Below are positions 1-9,285 of a DNA stretch of 52,411 nucleotides, one piece after another. This DNA comes from GH45 sp046704385 (GTDB taxonomy: Bacteria > Bacteroidota > Bacteroidia > Bacteroidales > SZUA-534). The translations under genes and the position numbers were made by a program. Location of the stretch: assembly GCA_046704385.1 (NCBI GenBank), contig JBJKSB010000059.1:1-52411 (forward strand). The letters are read 5' to 3'. Position 1 is the stretch's first letter. Each line of letters begins with the position of its first letter. The notes under the pieces were generated by a model. The model searched no databases. It was not told the origin of the DNA and worked only from the letters and a program-made list of their open reading frames with translations.

Positions 1-121
1 CTGGCCAGGAAAAATCGTCGCAAGTAGTAAAATTTAATTGGAATAGTACATTTTATTGCGACGAAATTCACTGACTCATCATTATAGCGCGTGCATATAT
101 TGCACATTTTAAGCAACTTAT

Positions 122-194
122 ATCTTAACTTGACAGCCTGTCCCGAACTTGATTTCGGGGGCTATGCCTTCAAAGGGGGTCAGGGGGATGAAAC
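122..194. repeat. REP-like intergenic GC-rich sequence
   Basis: The AT-rich spacer is interrupted by a GC-rich stretch with a small inverted repeat (CCCGAA at 142-147 against TTCGGG at 154-159), followed by 'ccttcaaagggggtcaggggg'-like sequence. Similar wording recurs at the far right of the window ('cttcaaaggggg' near 52212 and 'gggaggtcaggagggtgaa' near 52335). This suggests a dispersed intergenic repeat family. The rest of 1-121 shows nothing recognisable. Confidence 0.4.
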
Positions 195-203
195 ATTAAT
201 AAT

Positions 204-1517
204 TTATTTATAAACCACAAAATCGACAGCCAGATAAACTACCAGGGTCGCTAATGAGTATAAAACATACCATTTTAAGGACAGGTATTTACTTAACGAA
301 ATCCCGATTTTTGATTTTACCAGTATTATCAGGCACCATCGCTCAAATAAATTGGCAATCAAGGTGGCGAATGCAATGCCCCACAAGCCCAGAAACCGGA
401 CAAAAATTAAACTGAGGGTGATGTTTAGTGTTATCTCTGTTAAGGAAACCCAAAGCAGAACTCCCGTTTTTTTAAGCCCGATGAAAATAGTCTGGGGAAA
501 AAGTAGCCTGGGTATTACTATTAAAAGATAGAGGTTAAAAATTTTAGCACTATAAGAGAATTCCGGTGTAAACAAAAATTGAAAAATCCAGTTGCTGACC
601 AGTAAAGTAATAATGGTTACCGGAAATAACAGGTGCATTAAACCTGTTGCATCTTTCTTAAGTTTTACCAATGCCTCGTTTAATGTATTGCCATTAAAAT
701 ATGGAATCATGGAATTACTTAAGGCACTTGCCATTATAATGACCAAAGGCAATTCGCGTGCCCCGTATCGGAAAACAGCAAAAGTTGAAGCGTCAAAAAA
801 GTGTGTTACAATTATTCCGTCGATATATTGCCCCGACCCACTCAGCAAAGCACTCCCAATAAGTGGAAAGGCCAGGTAAAGAAATTCTTTAATAAAAGGT
901 GTCGATATTTTGAACCCAGAATATTTGATTAATATGCCTATCAAAAATAAAAACCGAATCGCATTGACCGCTATCAAGGCATTGATGGAATATTTTATGG
1001 GAAACCCTATTAAAGGGGGAATAATTAAAGCGGCAAACTGCAAACCATATGAAATTACAGCATAAATAATAATAGCTTTGGGTTGGTTCCGGGTCAAAAA
1101 AATATGCTCAATTAAAAAGCTGGGCGTATTTAAAAAAATGAAAGCCAGTAGCAGATTAAAATACGGGTAAGAAACATTGTGTGTTAACAGGTTACTAATC
1201 GAATTTCTGAATAGAACCAGAAATAAAACAGTGATGCCGCTAAACAGTATCAACAACAAAAACGTGTTAAAATAATCGGAATTTTTTGAGCTTCCATTGG
1301 GGGCCTTTACCAAAGACAAAAAAGACTGTAAAATTCCCCTTAACCAAAAATAACTCACCGCACTCGCTGCAAATAACAAAGCCTCATATTCTCCAATATC
1401 TGCTTTTTTATAATGTCGGGTAAACACCACTCCTATTAAAAACAAGGTAGCAAACCTTAAGAGTTGAATAAACTGAAAAGCTGAAGTATTATTTATATAT
1501 CGGTTTAAGGCTTTCAT
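204..1517 (-). CDS. Polysaccharide flippase (Wzx/MOP superfamily) membrane protein
   Basis: A 437-residue, almost wholly hydrophobic protein with about 12 predicted membrane segments spread over its length and short charged loops. Size, layout and the N-terminal 'FIQLLRFATLFLIGVVFTRHY' type segment fit the oligosaccharide flippases of the MOP superfamily, which move lipid-linked glycan units across the inner membrane. The start is ATG at 1517. No glycosyltransferase cluster is visible beside it; its downstream end (left) runs toward the window edge, so a polysaccharide locus could continue outside. The exact substrate cannot be read. The assignment to the flippase fold is solid, but the choice between O-antigen, capsule or teichoic-type export is open. 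Confidence 0.8.
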   Translation of the reverse strand: MKALNRYINNTSAFQFIQLLRFATLFLIGVVFTRHYKKADIGEYEALLFAASAVSYFWLRGILQSFLSLVKAPNGSSKNSDYFNTFLLLILFSGITVLFLVLFRNSISNLLTHNVSYPYFNLLLAFIFLNTPSFLIEHIFLTRNQPKAIIIYAVISYGLQFAALIIPPLIGFPIKYSINALIAVNAIRFLFLIGILIKYSGFKISTPFIKEFLYLAFPLIGSALLSGSGQYIDGIIVTHFFDASTFAVFRYGARELPLVIIMASALSNSMIPYFNGNTLNEALVKLKKDATGLMHLLFPVTIITLLVSNWIFQFLFTPEFSYSAKIFNLYLLIVIPRLLFPQTIFIGLKKTGVLLWVSLTEITLNITLSLIFVRFLGLWGIAFATLIANLFERWCLIILVKSKIGISLSKYLSLKWYVLYSLATLVVYLAVDFVVYK

Positions 1518-1626
1518 TCAAATTTTTTTCAAATGTAGAGTATTGAATTTAAACTTTAAAATTGAAAATGAGATCAATTTATCGTTCCTGAAACTTTTCA
1601 AACAGTCAATTCGATACATCAATTGG

Positions 1627-1878
1627 GTAATTGGGTATATCAGACCGGTTCGCAATCCCGACAAAGGAGTAATTAGGTTTATCAGATTGGTCCGCAGTCC
1701 CGACAGAAAGGTAATTGGGTATGTCAGATTGGTCCGCAGTCCCGACAGAAAGGTGATTGGGTGTATCAGAACGGTCCGCAGTCCTGACAGAAGGGTAATT
1801 GGCATCGGCATACAGGCAATTCGATACGTCAATGGCGTACTTGGGTTTGTCAGACCAGTCCGCATTAAATACAGGGCC
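1627..1878. repeat. 42-bp tandem repeat (minisatellite), about 6 units
   Basis: Six consecutive 42-bp units start at 1627, 1669, 1711, 1753, 1795 and 1837. Units 2-4 are nearly identical, with a core of the type 'cagattggtccgcagtccc' followed by gacagaaag; units 5 and 6 are diverged. Because 42 is a multiple of 3, several frames stay open on both strands (a 14-residue repeat of the 'VIGYVRLVRSPDRK' type on plus). Open frames here are therefore weak evidence for a gene. The array lies just upstream of the flippase start. Confidence 0.85.
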
Positions 1879-1930
1879 TTGCGCAAAATGTCAGCAGCCT
1901 TCGCGGTACATGCAACATAATACGTATTAC

Positions 1931-2090
1931 TGTCAATGTTGTTTGCATTATGTTCAATGTTGTTCGCATTACCATCAATGTGTTCCGTACTAAGTTCAAT
2001 GTGTTCCGCACTAAGTTCAATGTCTTTCGCAAATGGTTCAATGTTGTTCGCATTACCTTCAATGCCTTTCGCATAAAGTTCAATGCAATG
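1931..2090. repeat. 21-bp tandem repeat, about 7.5 units
   Basis: Units of 21 bp begin at 1931, 1952, 1973, 1994, 2015, 2036 and 2057, with a partial unit at 2078. The consensus is roughly gttcaatgttgttcgcattac. The period is exactly half that of the neighbouring 42-bp array, but the sequence is different. Translation gives 7-residue repeats (FNVFRTK type on plus, TLNLVRN type on minus) with no recognisable domain. I treat it as non-coding repeat DNA between the flippase and the SDR gene. A short translated repeat peptide cannot be excluded. Confidence 0.85.
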
Positions 2091-2145
2091 TATATAATTA
2101 ATTTTACTATTTTCGTGGGTTCTTTTTTGAATAGTAATTAGTTAT

Positions 2146-2940
2146 ATGGATTTTACAGGTAAAACTTTTTGGATTACAGGAGCCGCCTCGGGCATGGGTA
2201 AGGCAGTATCAGTGGCACTGGCTCGTTATAACACTCATCTGATTATTAGTGACCGCGATGCTGAGGGCCTGAAAATTACAGCCGGAAAAATCACTAAACT
2301 GGGCAGTACTGCCCGGGTTGAAGTGCTTGATATGTCGGATACCGAAGGAATTTTTAATACTGCTAAAAAGGTTTTGGATGATGGCGAAAAAATATCAGGA
2401 TTATATCAATTTGCCGGAATTAGCCAGCGTTCGTTAGTTGTGGATACACCCATTGAGAACGACCGGAAAATTATGGAGATAAATTTTTTTGGAGTTGTTG
2501 CCCTGACCAAAGCTGTATTACCCAGTATGATTGAAAATGGGGGCGGCCAGCTGGCTGCCGTATCAAGCCTTGTGGGAAAATTCGGGTTTCCATACAGGTC
2601 AGCATATTCAGCATCAAAGCATGCATTACATGGTTTTTTTGAAACCATACTGGCTGAAAATTACAAAAAGAATATTCGGGTTTCAGTATTAATTGGAGGG
2701 CGAATTCAAACCAATATTTCAAAATTTGCCATTGAAAAAGATGGCAGTGAACATGGTAAAATGGATGCCGGACAGGCAAATGGTATTAGTCCTGAAAAGG
2801 CGGCCCAACAAATATTAAAAGGTCTGCGAAAAGATAAACGCGAAATACCTGTAGGAGCCGGTGAGCTAATCATTTTAAAAATTAAAAAATATTTACCGGG
2901 AATTCACGCAAAGATTGTGAGGAAACTTAACCCGATGTAA
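2146..2940 (+). CDS. Short-chain dehydrogenase/reductase (SDR)
   Basis: A 264-residue classical SDR, an NAD(P)-dependent oxidoreductase of the cytosol. The N-terminus carries the Rossmann glycine motif TGAASGMG (about residues 11-18). The catalytic Ser lies in 'AAVSSLVGKFG' and the catalytic Tyr-Lys in 'YSASKHA'; 'FAGISQ' stands in for the usual NAG motif. The start is ATG at 2146, directly after the 21-bp array. The next gene in the same direction is the broken VOC gene about 100 bp on, so the two could have worked in one small catabolic pathway. The C-terminal tail (KIKKYLPGIHAKIVRKLNPM) is typical of SDRs near lipid metabolism. Substrate unknown. Confidence 0.88.
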   Translation: MDFTGKTFWITGAASGMGKAVSVALARYNTHLIISDRDAEGLKITAGKITKLGSTARVEVLDMSDTEGIFNTAKKVLDDGEKISGLYQFAGISQRSLVVDTPIENDRKIMEINFFGVVALTKAVLPSMIENGGGQLAAVSSLVGKFGFPYRSAYSASKHALHGFFETILAENYKKNIRVSVLIGGRIQTNISKFAIEKDGSEHGKMDAGQANGISPEKAAQQILKGLRKDKREIPVGAGELIILKIKKYLPGIHAKIVRKLNPM

Positions 2941-3039
2941 CCTTTGGATGTTCATTGGAGGAATTAATTGAGTTTGAATTATTTCAGTGGAAGAAAAAAT
3001 TAGTGAAAATTCGTGTAATTAGTGGAAAAAAGAAATATC

Positions 3040-4101
3040 ATGGCAAAACGAATTAATGGAATACAACAACTGGGAGTAGGGGTTACCGATGTACAGGATG
3101 CTTTTAAATGGTATCGCACCAACTTTGGTATGGATATCAAAATGTTTGAAGAAGCCGCCATGGCCGAATTAATGTTGCCTCATACCGATGGCCAGCCCCG
3201 TTCGAGGCATGCCATCCTGGCTTTAAATATGATTGGCGGGGGCGGATTCGAAATATGGCAACATACCGGAAAAACACCCGAATCCCCAAAATTTGAAATA
3301 CAAATTGGCGATTTAGGAATTTGTATCGGAAAACTTCGCTCTCTAAATGTACACAAAACATACAGCCAGTTTACTAAGTGGGGCATCGAAATACTTACCC
3401 AAATTGATAAAGATCCGTCAGGTAACGAGCATTTTTATGTAAAAGACCTTTATGGAAATGTCTGGGAAATTGTAAACGACACTTATAAATACCAAAAGAC
3501 ACAATCAGAAACCGGCGGTGTTTTTGGCGTAGTAATCGGGGTTACCGATATGGATGCAAGCCTGAAAGTTTACCGCGATATATTAAATTATGACACCATT
3601 ATTTACGATGTTACCGATTAATTTGATGACTGGGCAGGCGTACCGGGTTGCGACAACACGTATCGAAGAATGCTTTTAAAACATTCGGAAAAACGGAACG
3701 GTGCATTTAGTCCGGTGCTGGGACCAACCTGTATTGAACTGGTTCAGGTTACCGACCGCAACCCCCGCGATGTATTTGAAGGCCGTATATGGGGCGACCC
3801 GGGTTTTATACATTTATGTTTTGACATTAATGGAATGGACGAACTCCGCGAAGAAGTTAAAGAAAAAGGATTCCCGTTTACCGTTGACAGCGCCAAAGCA
3901 ATGGATACTTTCGATATGGGTGAAGCTGCCGGCAATTTTGCCTATATTCAGGCTCCTGAAGGTACCTTGATTGAATTCGTTGAAACCCATAAAATCCCCT
4001 TACTGAAAAAAATTGGCTGGTATCTCGATTTAACAAAAAGAGGAGAAAGACCATTGCCCAATTATATGTTTAAATTATTCGGATTAATGCGCGTAAAATA
4101 A
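3040..4101 (+). pseudogene. Two-domain VOC/glyoxalase-family protein interrupted by in-frame TAA
   Basis: From ATG 3040 (a GTG at 3022 is also in frame) the frame reads a first VOC domain ('INGIQQLGVGVTDVQDAFKW'), then the start of a second ('FGVVIGVTDMDASLKVYR'). It meets TAA at 3619-3621 after IIYDVTD. The same frame continues without interruption as FDDWAGVPGCDNTYRRM to 4101, completing the second domain (CIELVQV, PGFIHLCFDI, GTLIEFVE). One base change (CAA to TAA would do) explains the break. As written, the product would be about 193 residues with half a second domain; a restart at ATG 3670 would give 143 residues. VOC proteins are metal-dependent lyases, isomerases or dioxygenases; the substrate cannot be named. 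Either a recent pseudogene, a sequencing error, or readthrough. Confidence 0.8.
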
Positions 4102-4153
4102 TTGTCCGCATTACAATTACCTTAGCACGTAATTAAAACTGTTTTAGGAAACC

Positions 4154-5593
4154 ATGCTTTTTAACTCGTTGATTTTTATCTTTTTCGCCCTGGTTTTTTT
4201 CTCACTGTGGGCGGTGGTTAAAAAGCATACACAAATCCGTTTAATCTGGATTACACTGGCCTCAATGTTTTTCTACGGCTGGTGGGACTGGCGGTTTCTT
4301 TTCCTGATAATTATCAGCGGGCTTATTGATTATGGTGCAGCCCTTTTCATGACCCGCCACCCAAACCGGCGAAAATTGTGGCTTATTTTTTCCATTACCG
4401 GGAATTTACTGTCACTTTCAATATTTAAGTATTCTGGGTTTTTCGCCCAGAACCTCAGTAAACTTATGGCCCTGGCAGGAATACATGTCGATTTTCTGGA
4501 TGCCATCCCAAATTTCTTTTTGATTACGCCGGTTGGTATTAGCTTCTACACCTTTCAGTCGATGAGTTATACACTCGATGTGTATCGCAAGGAAATAAAA
4601 CCCACAAAGAATATCTGGCTGTTTTTTGCCTATCTGTCGATGTTCCCCCAATTAGTGGCCGGACCTATTGTGCGGGCTCAAAGTATAATACCCCAACTGG
4701 TAAATCCATTAAAGAATAAAGAAGAATACTGGGAAGGGGCAAAACTTATCATCAAAGGGTATTTTAAAAAGATGGTAATTGCCGACAACCTGGCTCCGTT
4801 GGTGGTTTCAGCTTTTAGTAAAGCCGACGTGGTTAACTCAAGTAATTATTGGTGGGGGGTAATTGCTGCTTTTGCTTTTCAGATATATTGCGATTTTAGC
4901 GGTTATACCGATATAGCACGGGGTTTGGGAAAATGGATGGGGCTCGAAATCCCCATAAACTTTAATCATCCGTACCTGGCAAACTCATTGAAGAATTTTT
5001 GGCAACGCTGGCATATTTCTTTGTCGAGCTGGTTTCGCGATTATGTTTACATTTCGCTGGGCGGCAACCGTAACGGAAAATTCCGCAGCGATGTTAATAT
5101 GTGGATAACCATGCTGCTTTCAGGATTATGGCATGGTGCAAACTGGACTTATGTAATCTGGGGTGCCTGGCATGCGCTGTTTTTATCACTCGAACGGGTT
5201 TTAAAAAAGCTATTTGGGCCGGTGTTTAAATCTTTGCAAAAAATTAGCTTCTTAAATACATTTGGCCGCGTCGGGTCCGTGCTGCTGGTAGTAATCGTTT
5301 CGTGGACCGGCTGGGTATTTTTCAGAGCCAACAGTTTCAACCAGGCGGTAAAAATTCTTAAGGTAATGTATTCATTCCATTTTACTCATGCCCATGTCTT
5401 TAATCTTAATTTATGGGTATATTTGGGTATTATGGTTTTCAGGGAAATAACCGTTGCTTTAAAAATTGACCGGTTCTGGCCTTATACCAAGCCATCATTT
5501 AGTGTGGTTGAAGCTGTTTTTTACGGATTACTAATTGCCGTTATTGTATTTTTCAGGGGAAATGGCGCTGAGTTTATTTATTTCCAGTTTTAA
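4154..5593 (+). CDS. MBOAT-family membrane O-acyltransferase (AlgI/DltB-like)
   Basis: A 479-residue polytopic inner-membrane protein. The motifs 'GISFYTFQSMSYTLDVYR', 'FPQLVAGPIVRA', 'DFSGYTDIARGLGKWMG' and 'NFWQRWHISLSSWFRDYVYI' followed by 'MLLSGLWHGANWTYVIWGAWHA' are the family signature. The catalytic His lies in LWHGANW. Members move acyl groups from cytosolic donors across the membrane for O-acetylation of surface polymers (alginate, teichoic acid, peptidoglycan, exopolysaccharide). The SGNH-like gene lies 28 bp downstream, and such proteins commonly partner MBOATs as the extracytoplasmic transferase. Start ATG at 4154. The polymer acylated here is not evident. Confidence 0.92.
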   Translation: MLFNSLIFIFFALVFFSLWAVVKKHTQIRLIWITLASMFFYGWWDWRFLFLIIISGLIDYGAALFMTRHPNRRKLWLIFSITGNLLSLSIFKYSGFFAQNLSKLMALAGIHVDFLDAIPNFFLITPVGISFYTFQSMSYTLDVYRKEIKPTKNIWLFFAYLSMFPQLVAGPIVRAQSIIPQLVNPLKNKEEYWEGAKLIIKGYFKKMVIADNLAPLVVSAFSKADVVNSSNYWWGVIAAFAFQIYCDFSGYTDIARGLGKWMGLEIPINFNHPYLANSLKNFWQRWHISLSSWFRDYVYISLGGNRNGKFRSDVNMWITMLLSGLWHGANWTYVIWGAWHALFLSLERVLKKLFGPVFKSLQKISFLNTFGRVGSVLLVVIVSWTGWVFFRANSFNQAVKILKVMYSFHFTHAHVFNLNLWVYLGIMVFREITVALKIDRFWPYTKPSFSVVEAVFYGLLIAVIVFFRGNGAEFIYFQF

Positions 5594-5620
5594 TTTGAAA
5601 ACGCTAACCAATTTTGATTG

Positions 5621-6529
5621 ATGAGGAACAGAGTTAAAATATCCATTACACTATTAAGCGCCGCTTTATTTTTATGGATAGCTGGGTCCATCTTTCCCAA
5701 AAATCCCAAACGATACCTGCGAGATAGATTTTATATGCAAAAAGCCCTTGCCAAACCTAAATATGATATTATAATTATGGGCGATTCAAGGGTTGTAAAC
5801 GGAATATCTACCGAAGTATTTGATAGTATTTTGCCCGGTTATAAATCCCTGAATTTTGGTTTTTCAAATGGAGGCTTAAATCCCCAGATGTTTAAAGTTG
5901 CTGAATCAAAATTAAATAATTCAAAAAAAAACAAGGTAATGGTTCTCGCAGTTACAGCCTTAACCTTGCACGAAATAAGTTTTGATAATAAACACTATTT
6001 ATCATTAATTACAACTCCGCGTGAGAAGCAAATGGAATTATTATATTTTGCCGGTGTAGCCAATTATTTTGCTCCGGTAAGTCCGGTTATCATTAAGAAT
6101 TTAATTACCGGACACCATGAGCAATGGTACGATATGGTTCAGTTATATCATAAAAACGGATGGGCTGAAACCTCTACTCCCAGCCCTGATACAACCTACG
6201 CCATCCCTTATTATCGTAATGATTATAAGCATGCACTGGTTGATTACCATCAACTTGATGTAATTACCCGACAAATAAGAAAATGGACAAAAGAAGGAAT
6301 TAAAGTGATTTGTTTCAGGCCGCCTACCACTATTCAAATGAAGGAGTTAGAAGAACAGGTGGGCCATTATGATGAAAACAGGGTTGCCAGGGCAGTTCAG
6401 GAGGCTGGGGCCACATGGGTACCTTTTAATTTTTCGGAATATAAAAGTTACGACGGCAGTCATTTATTTGGCACATCGGCAATAAAACTTTCAGAAAAGC
6501 TGGCCAATGAAATCAAAACGCAACTATAA
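5621..6529 (+). CDS. SGNH/DltD-like extracytoplasmic protein, partner of MBOAT
   Basis: 302 residues from ATG 5621 (a TTG one codon earlier is also in frame). One N-terminal membrane anchor (about residues 6-24) precedes a soluble domain. The nucleophile block is IIIMGDSRV (Ser about 56), and the C-terminal DGSH supplies the Asp-x-x-His pair (about 278/281). These are the signature ends of the SGNH hydrolase/acyltransferase fold. The domain would face the periplasm. Position right after the MBOAT gene and an overlap with the next gene point to one operon for surface acylation. Overall similarity to named families (DltD, AlgX/AlgJ) is by layout only. Confidence 0.7.
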   Translation: MRNRVKISITLLSAALFLWIAGSIFPKNPKRYLRDRFYMQKALAKPKYDIIIMGDSRVVNGISTEVFDSILPGYKSLNFGFSNGGLNPQMFKVAESKLNNSKKNKVMVLAVTALTLHEISFDNKHYLSLITTPREKQMELLYFAGVANYFAPVSPVIIKNLITGHHEQWYDMVQLYHKNGWAETSTPSPDTTYAIPYYRNDYKHALVDYHQLDVITRQIRKWTKEGIKVICFRPPTTIQMKELEEQVGHYDENRVARAVQEAGATWVPFNFSEYKSYDGSHLFGTSAIKLSEKLANEIKTQL

Positions 6530-7958
6530 CACAAGGTATTGGGATGAGCATACTTTTCTTTTAAAACAGAATTTTCAAATCTGTTTGTTAATAGCCATCA
6601 TGGTTTCCTTTACAGGATGCAAAAAGCAGTCAGTTTCATTCAATTTTATTTTACATGATGCCTGTATCATCAGTAATACAAAGGCTGATAATTCCATTGA
6701 GGGAAAACATTACCGTATAGCTTCCATTGAGAACAACAAAATTAGTTTAGATCAAAAACTACCAGAAAAATTAATGTCGGGATCATGGTATATGGGCTGG
6801 GGCAAACATACAAATTACTATAATGCAGGTGTTGAAAATTTACTACTTGTTAGTACCATTAATAAAAATCAGAATCAGATAGTAACCGGCCGGCTTATAA
6901 GAGGTGCCGGTAAACCAAATGTGGGAGATGAGATTATTTTCCTTAATGCACATCCCAATGGTTTTAAAAATTTTGGTGATAAAAATTGCATCAATACCTG
7001 GTGGTGGAAAAGTTTCCCCACAAACAGTACAGGTTTTAGTAATATCGTATATGACAGCAAGGCGGGGTATTGGGTAATGATTGTAAATTCATACGATGGA
7101 GCCAATTACAGTTTCCTGGCTAAATCGTTGAATTTAATTGATTGGGAACCTTTAACTCAAAAACACTTTATTGATGCTACATATTTTAAAGACCTGGACT
7201 GGGCAGGCTATAATTTAACAGGAGAAAAAGACGGTTCAGCATTAATTTCCGAGGTAATCCGAATAAACAATTTATGGTATATCTTTTTTGATTCCTGGGG
7301 AGTAGATGGTAAAAGATCGATTGGAGTCACGGCCAAATATAACCTGGAAGATACAAATCTTGTTTTGTCTCCGACTCTGGCATTGGCTCCTGGAGGACAA
7401 TCAAGATGGGATGCCCAGTCGAGTTCTTATGCTAAAATACTGAAGTTCCACAATTTATATTTAATGTTTTATGATGGCCAAAGCCCTACGGGAATCGAAA
7501 ATGTAGGATTGGCTGTATCAAACGACCTGATACACTGGCAAAAATCCGGTAGTAATCCTGTTATTGAAGATCACTATGGATGGCGAAGTGCAGATTATAC
7601 TTCAGAACCGGTTTATGTTACCCAAAGTAACGATTCAATATTTCTGGTAATTACCGGTGCCAAAGGATGGAATGAAAATATTTTATGCCGATATATTAAG
7701 CGGGATTGCTACAAGCGCCAAAAAGGAAATGTTGACGATATACAATGGGGCGTTTATATTTCAACCGATCAGGGTAAAACCTTCACCGCTCATGCTAATA
7801 ACCCGGTTTTTATAAACGACTATGGTAACCCTTGGGAGAATGAACATTTAGGGGCTTCAATGGAATATATTAAAACTGATACTGCTGAATTTTTATTTTA
7901 CCAGGCAAAAACCAGTTATCCGGAATCAAAGTATAATATAAGGTTTAAGCTTCGGTAA
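6507..7958 (+). CDS. Predicted lipoprotein with five-bladed propeller (GH43/GH32-like) fold
   Basis: A 483-residue protein whose start ATG overlaps the previous gene by 23 bp, so it is translationally coupled. After a polar n-region of about 22 residues comes a hydrophobic stretch ending in the lipobox FTGC, so it is probably lipid-anchored. The body has repeated propeller-type phrases: 'LNLIDWEPLTQ', 'RINNLWYIFFDSWG', 'KFHNLYLMFYDGQ', 'SNDLIHWQKSGSNPVI'. This wording is typical of glycoside hydrolase family 43/32-like five-bladed propellers. I could not place the full acidic catalytic triad with confidence, so hydrolase activity is unproven. Context suggests binding to or trimming of the same surface glycan handled by the MBOAT/SGNH pair. 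Confidence 0.6.
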   Translation: MKSKRNYNTRYWDEHTFLLKQNFQICLLIAIMVSFTGCKKQSVSFNFILHDACIISNTKADNSIEGKHYRIASIENNKISLDQKLPEKLMSGSWYMGWGKHTNYYNAGVENLLLVSTINKNQNQIVTGRLIRGAGKPNVGDEIIFLNAHPNGFKNFGDKNCINTWWWKSFPTNSTGFSNIVYDSKAGYWVMIVNSYDGANYSFLAKSLNLIDWEPLTQKHFIDATYFKDLDWAGYNLTGEKDGSALISEVIRINNLWYIFFDSWGVDGKRSIGVTAKYNLEDTNLVLSPTLALAPGGQSRWDAQSSSYAKILKFHNLYLMFYDGQSPTGIENVGLAVSNDLIHWQKSGSNPVIEDHYGWRSADYTSEPVYVTQSNDSIFLVITGAKGWNENILCRYIKRDCYKRQKGNVDDIQWGVYISTDQGKTFTAHANNPVFINDYGNPWENEHLGASMEYIKTDTAEFLFYQAKTSYPESKYNIRFKLR

Positions 7959-8013
7959 TATTTATTTAAATTGCACCGATTAACATGCTGAGGTAAGCAA
8001 ATTATTAATTTAA

Positions 8014-9204
8014 ATGTCTGGTAAACATAAATTTTTTCTCTTAACTGTTTTTTGTGCTTTTAGTTTTTCCGGCTTTGGCCAACTCCGTTTTTCAACTGAC
8101 ATAATATCCGGAGCCGAACAAATAGAAAGCTACCTGCCCTTACTTCAGGATAAAACTGTTGCCCTGGTGGCCAATCAAAGTTCCCTGGTTGGTAATACTC
8201 ACCTGGCCGACACATTGCTTTCACTGGGGATACATATTTCAAAAGTGTTTTGTCCGGAACATGGTTTCCGGGGAACCGCCGATGCCGGAGCCCAAATAAA
8301 TAATTCCGTTGACAGTAAAACCGGTTTGCCGATTATTTCACTTTACGGTAAACACAAAAAACCAACGCTGGCCGATTTAGACAAAATTGATTTTGTTTTA
8401 TTTGATATCCAGGATGTTGGCGTTAGGTTTTTCACCTATATATCTACGCTTCATTATGTTATGGAGGCTTGTGCTGAAAATCATATTCCGATGATGGTAT
8501 TCGACAGACCAAATCCGAATGGATATTTTGTGGATGGCCCTGTTTTGGATACCGCGGCCCGATCGTTTGTGGGGATGCATACTGTACCCATAGTATATGG
8601 AATGACCATTGGCGAATATGCACTCATGATTAATGGTGAACACTGGTTACCCAATGGTATTACATGCAATATCTCGGTAATTCCCTGTAAAAATTACACA
8701 CACAATACTTTGTATAAATTACCGGTAAAACCTTCACCAAACTTAACCAATATTAAAGCCGTTCTACTTTATCCCTCGTTGGGACTTTTTGAAGGCACTG
8801 TGGTAAGTGTGGGCCGTGGAACCAATTCCCCTTTCCAGGTTTATGGCCATCCTCAGTTAAAAAAGGGTAAATTCGAATTTAAACCTGAAAGTAAACCTGG
8901 CGCTACCAAACCACTTTATAAGGGTGAAATTTGTCATGGTTATGATTTGTCAGCATTGCCCCTTGAAGCAATCGTCGCTAAAAGAAAAATTGACCTTCAG
9001 TATTTGTTAAAAGCCTATCATGACTTAAACAAAAAAGTAAAGTTTTTCAATTCGTTTTTTTATCGGTTAGCAGGTAACTCCATTCTTCAACAACAAATTG
9101 AAGAAGGATTAAGTGAACTACAAATCAGGCAGTCGTGGCAGGCCGATCTTGATAAATTTAAGGTTATAAGAAAAAAATATCTTTTGTATCCTGATTTTTA
9201 CTAA
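8014..9204 (+). CDS. namZ: NamZ-like exo-beta-N-acetylmuramidase (DUF1343, GH171)
   Basis: 396 residues with a signal peptide (residues 1-22, ending in GFGQ). The DUF1343 hallmarks are in order: 'VALVANQSSLVGNTHLADTL', 'VFCPEHGFRGTADAG', 'LPIISLYGKHKKPT', 'DFVLFDIQDVGVRFFTYIST', 'MMVFDRPNPNG', 'MTIGEYALMINGE', 'PSPNLTNIKAVLLYPSLGLF' and 'SVGRGTNSPFQVYG'. The family founder NamZ removes terminal MurNAc from peptidoglycan fragments; many Bacteroidota encode it for cell-wall recycling or scavenging. The protein should be periplasmic or outer-membrane exposed. Length is normal. It stands 55 bp after the previous gene in the same direction. Confidence 0.92.
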   Translation: MSGKHKFFLLTVFCAFSFSGFGQLRFSTDIISGAEQIESYLPLLQDKTVALVANQSSLVGNTHLADTLLSLGIHISKVFCPEHGFRGTADAGAQINNSVDSKTGLPIISLYGKHKKPTLADLDKIDFVLFDIQDVGVRFFTYISTLHYVMEACAENHIPMMVFDRPNPNGYFVDGPVLDTAARSFVGMHTVPIVYGMTIGEYALMINGEHWLPNGITCNISVIPCKNYTHNTLYKLPVKPSPNLTNIKAVLLYPSLGLFEGTVVSVGRGTNSPFQVYGHPQLKKGKFEFKPESKPGATKPLYKGEICHGYDLSALPLEAIVAKRKIDLQYLLKAYHDLNKKVKFFNSFFYRLAGNSILQQQIEEGLSELQIRQSWQADLDKFKVIRKKYLLYPDFY

Positions 9205-9285
9205 TATCAAGGTTATTTAACATTTCGAATGTCTTAATGGATTTTACTAATCGCAATCATTGTTGTCCGGTTAAAGTTAATTGGG

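Noticed and set aside
1543..1920. Open frame of 125 codons on plus made of 14-residue repeats
   Set aside because: The repeat period is a multiple of 3 and both strands are open; no start context or domain. Treated as minisatellite DNA.
1865..2141. Open frames on both strands made of 7-residue repeats (FNVFRTK, TLNLVRN)
   Set aside because: Explained by the 21-bp period; no independent coding evidence.
3619..3621. Stop-codon recoding or selenocysteine-type readthrough at the VOC gene
   Set aside because: TAA is not used for selenocysteine, and many other genes here end at TAA in the normal way; a point mutation is simpler.
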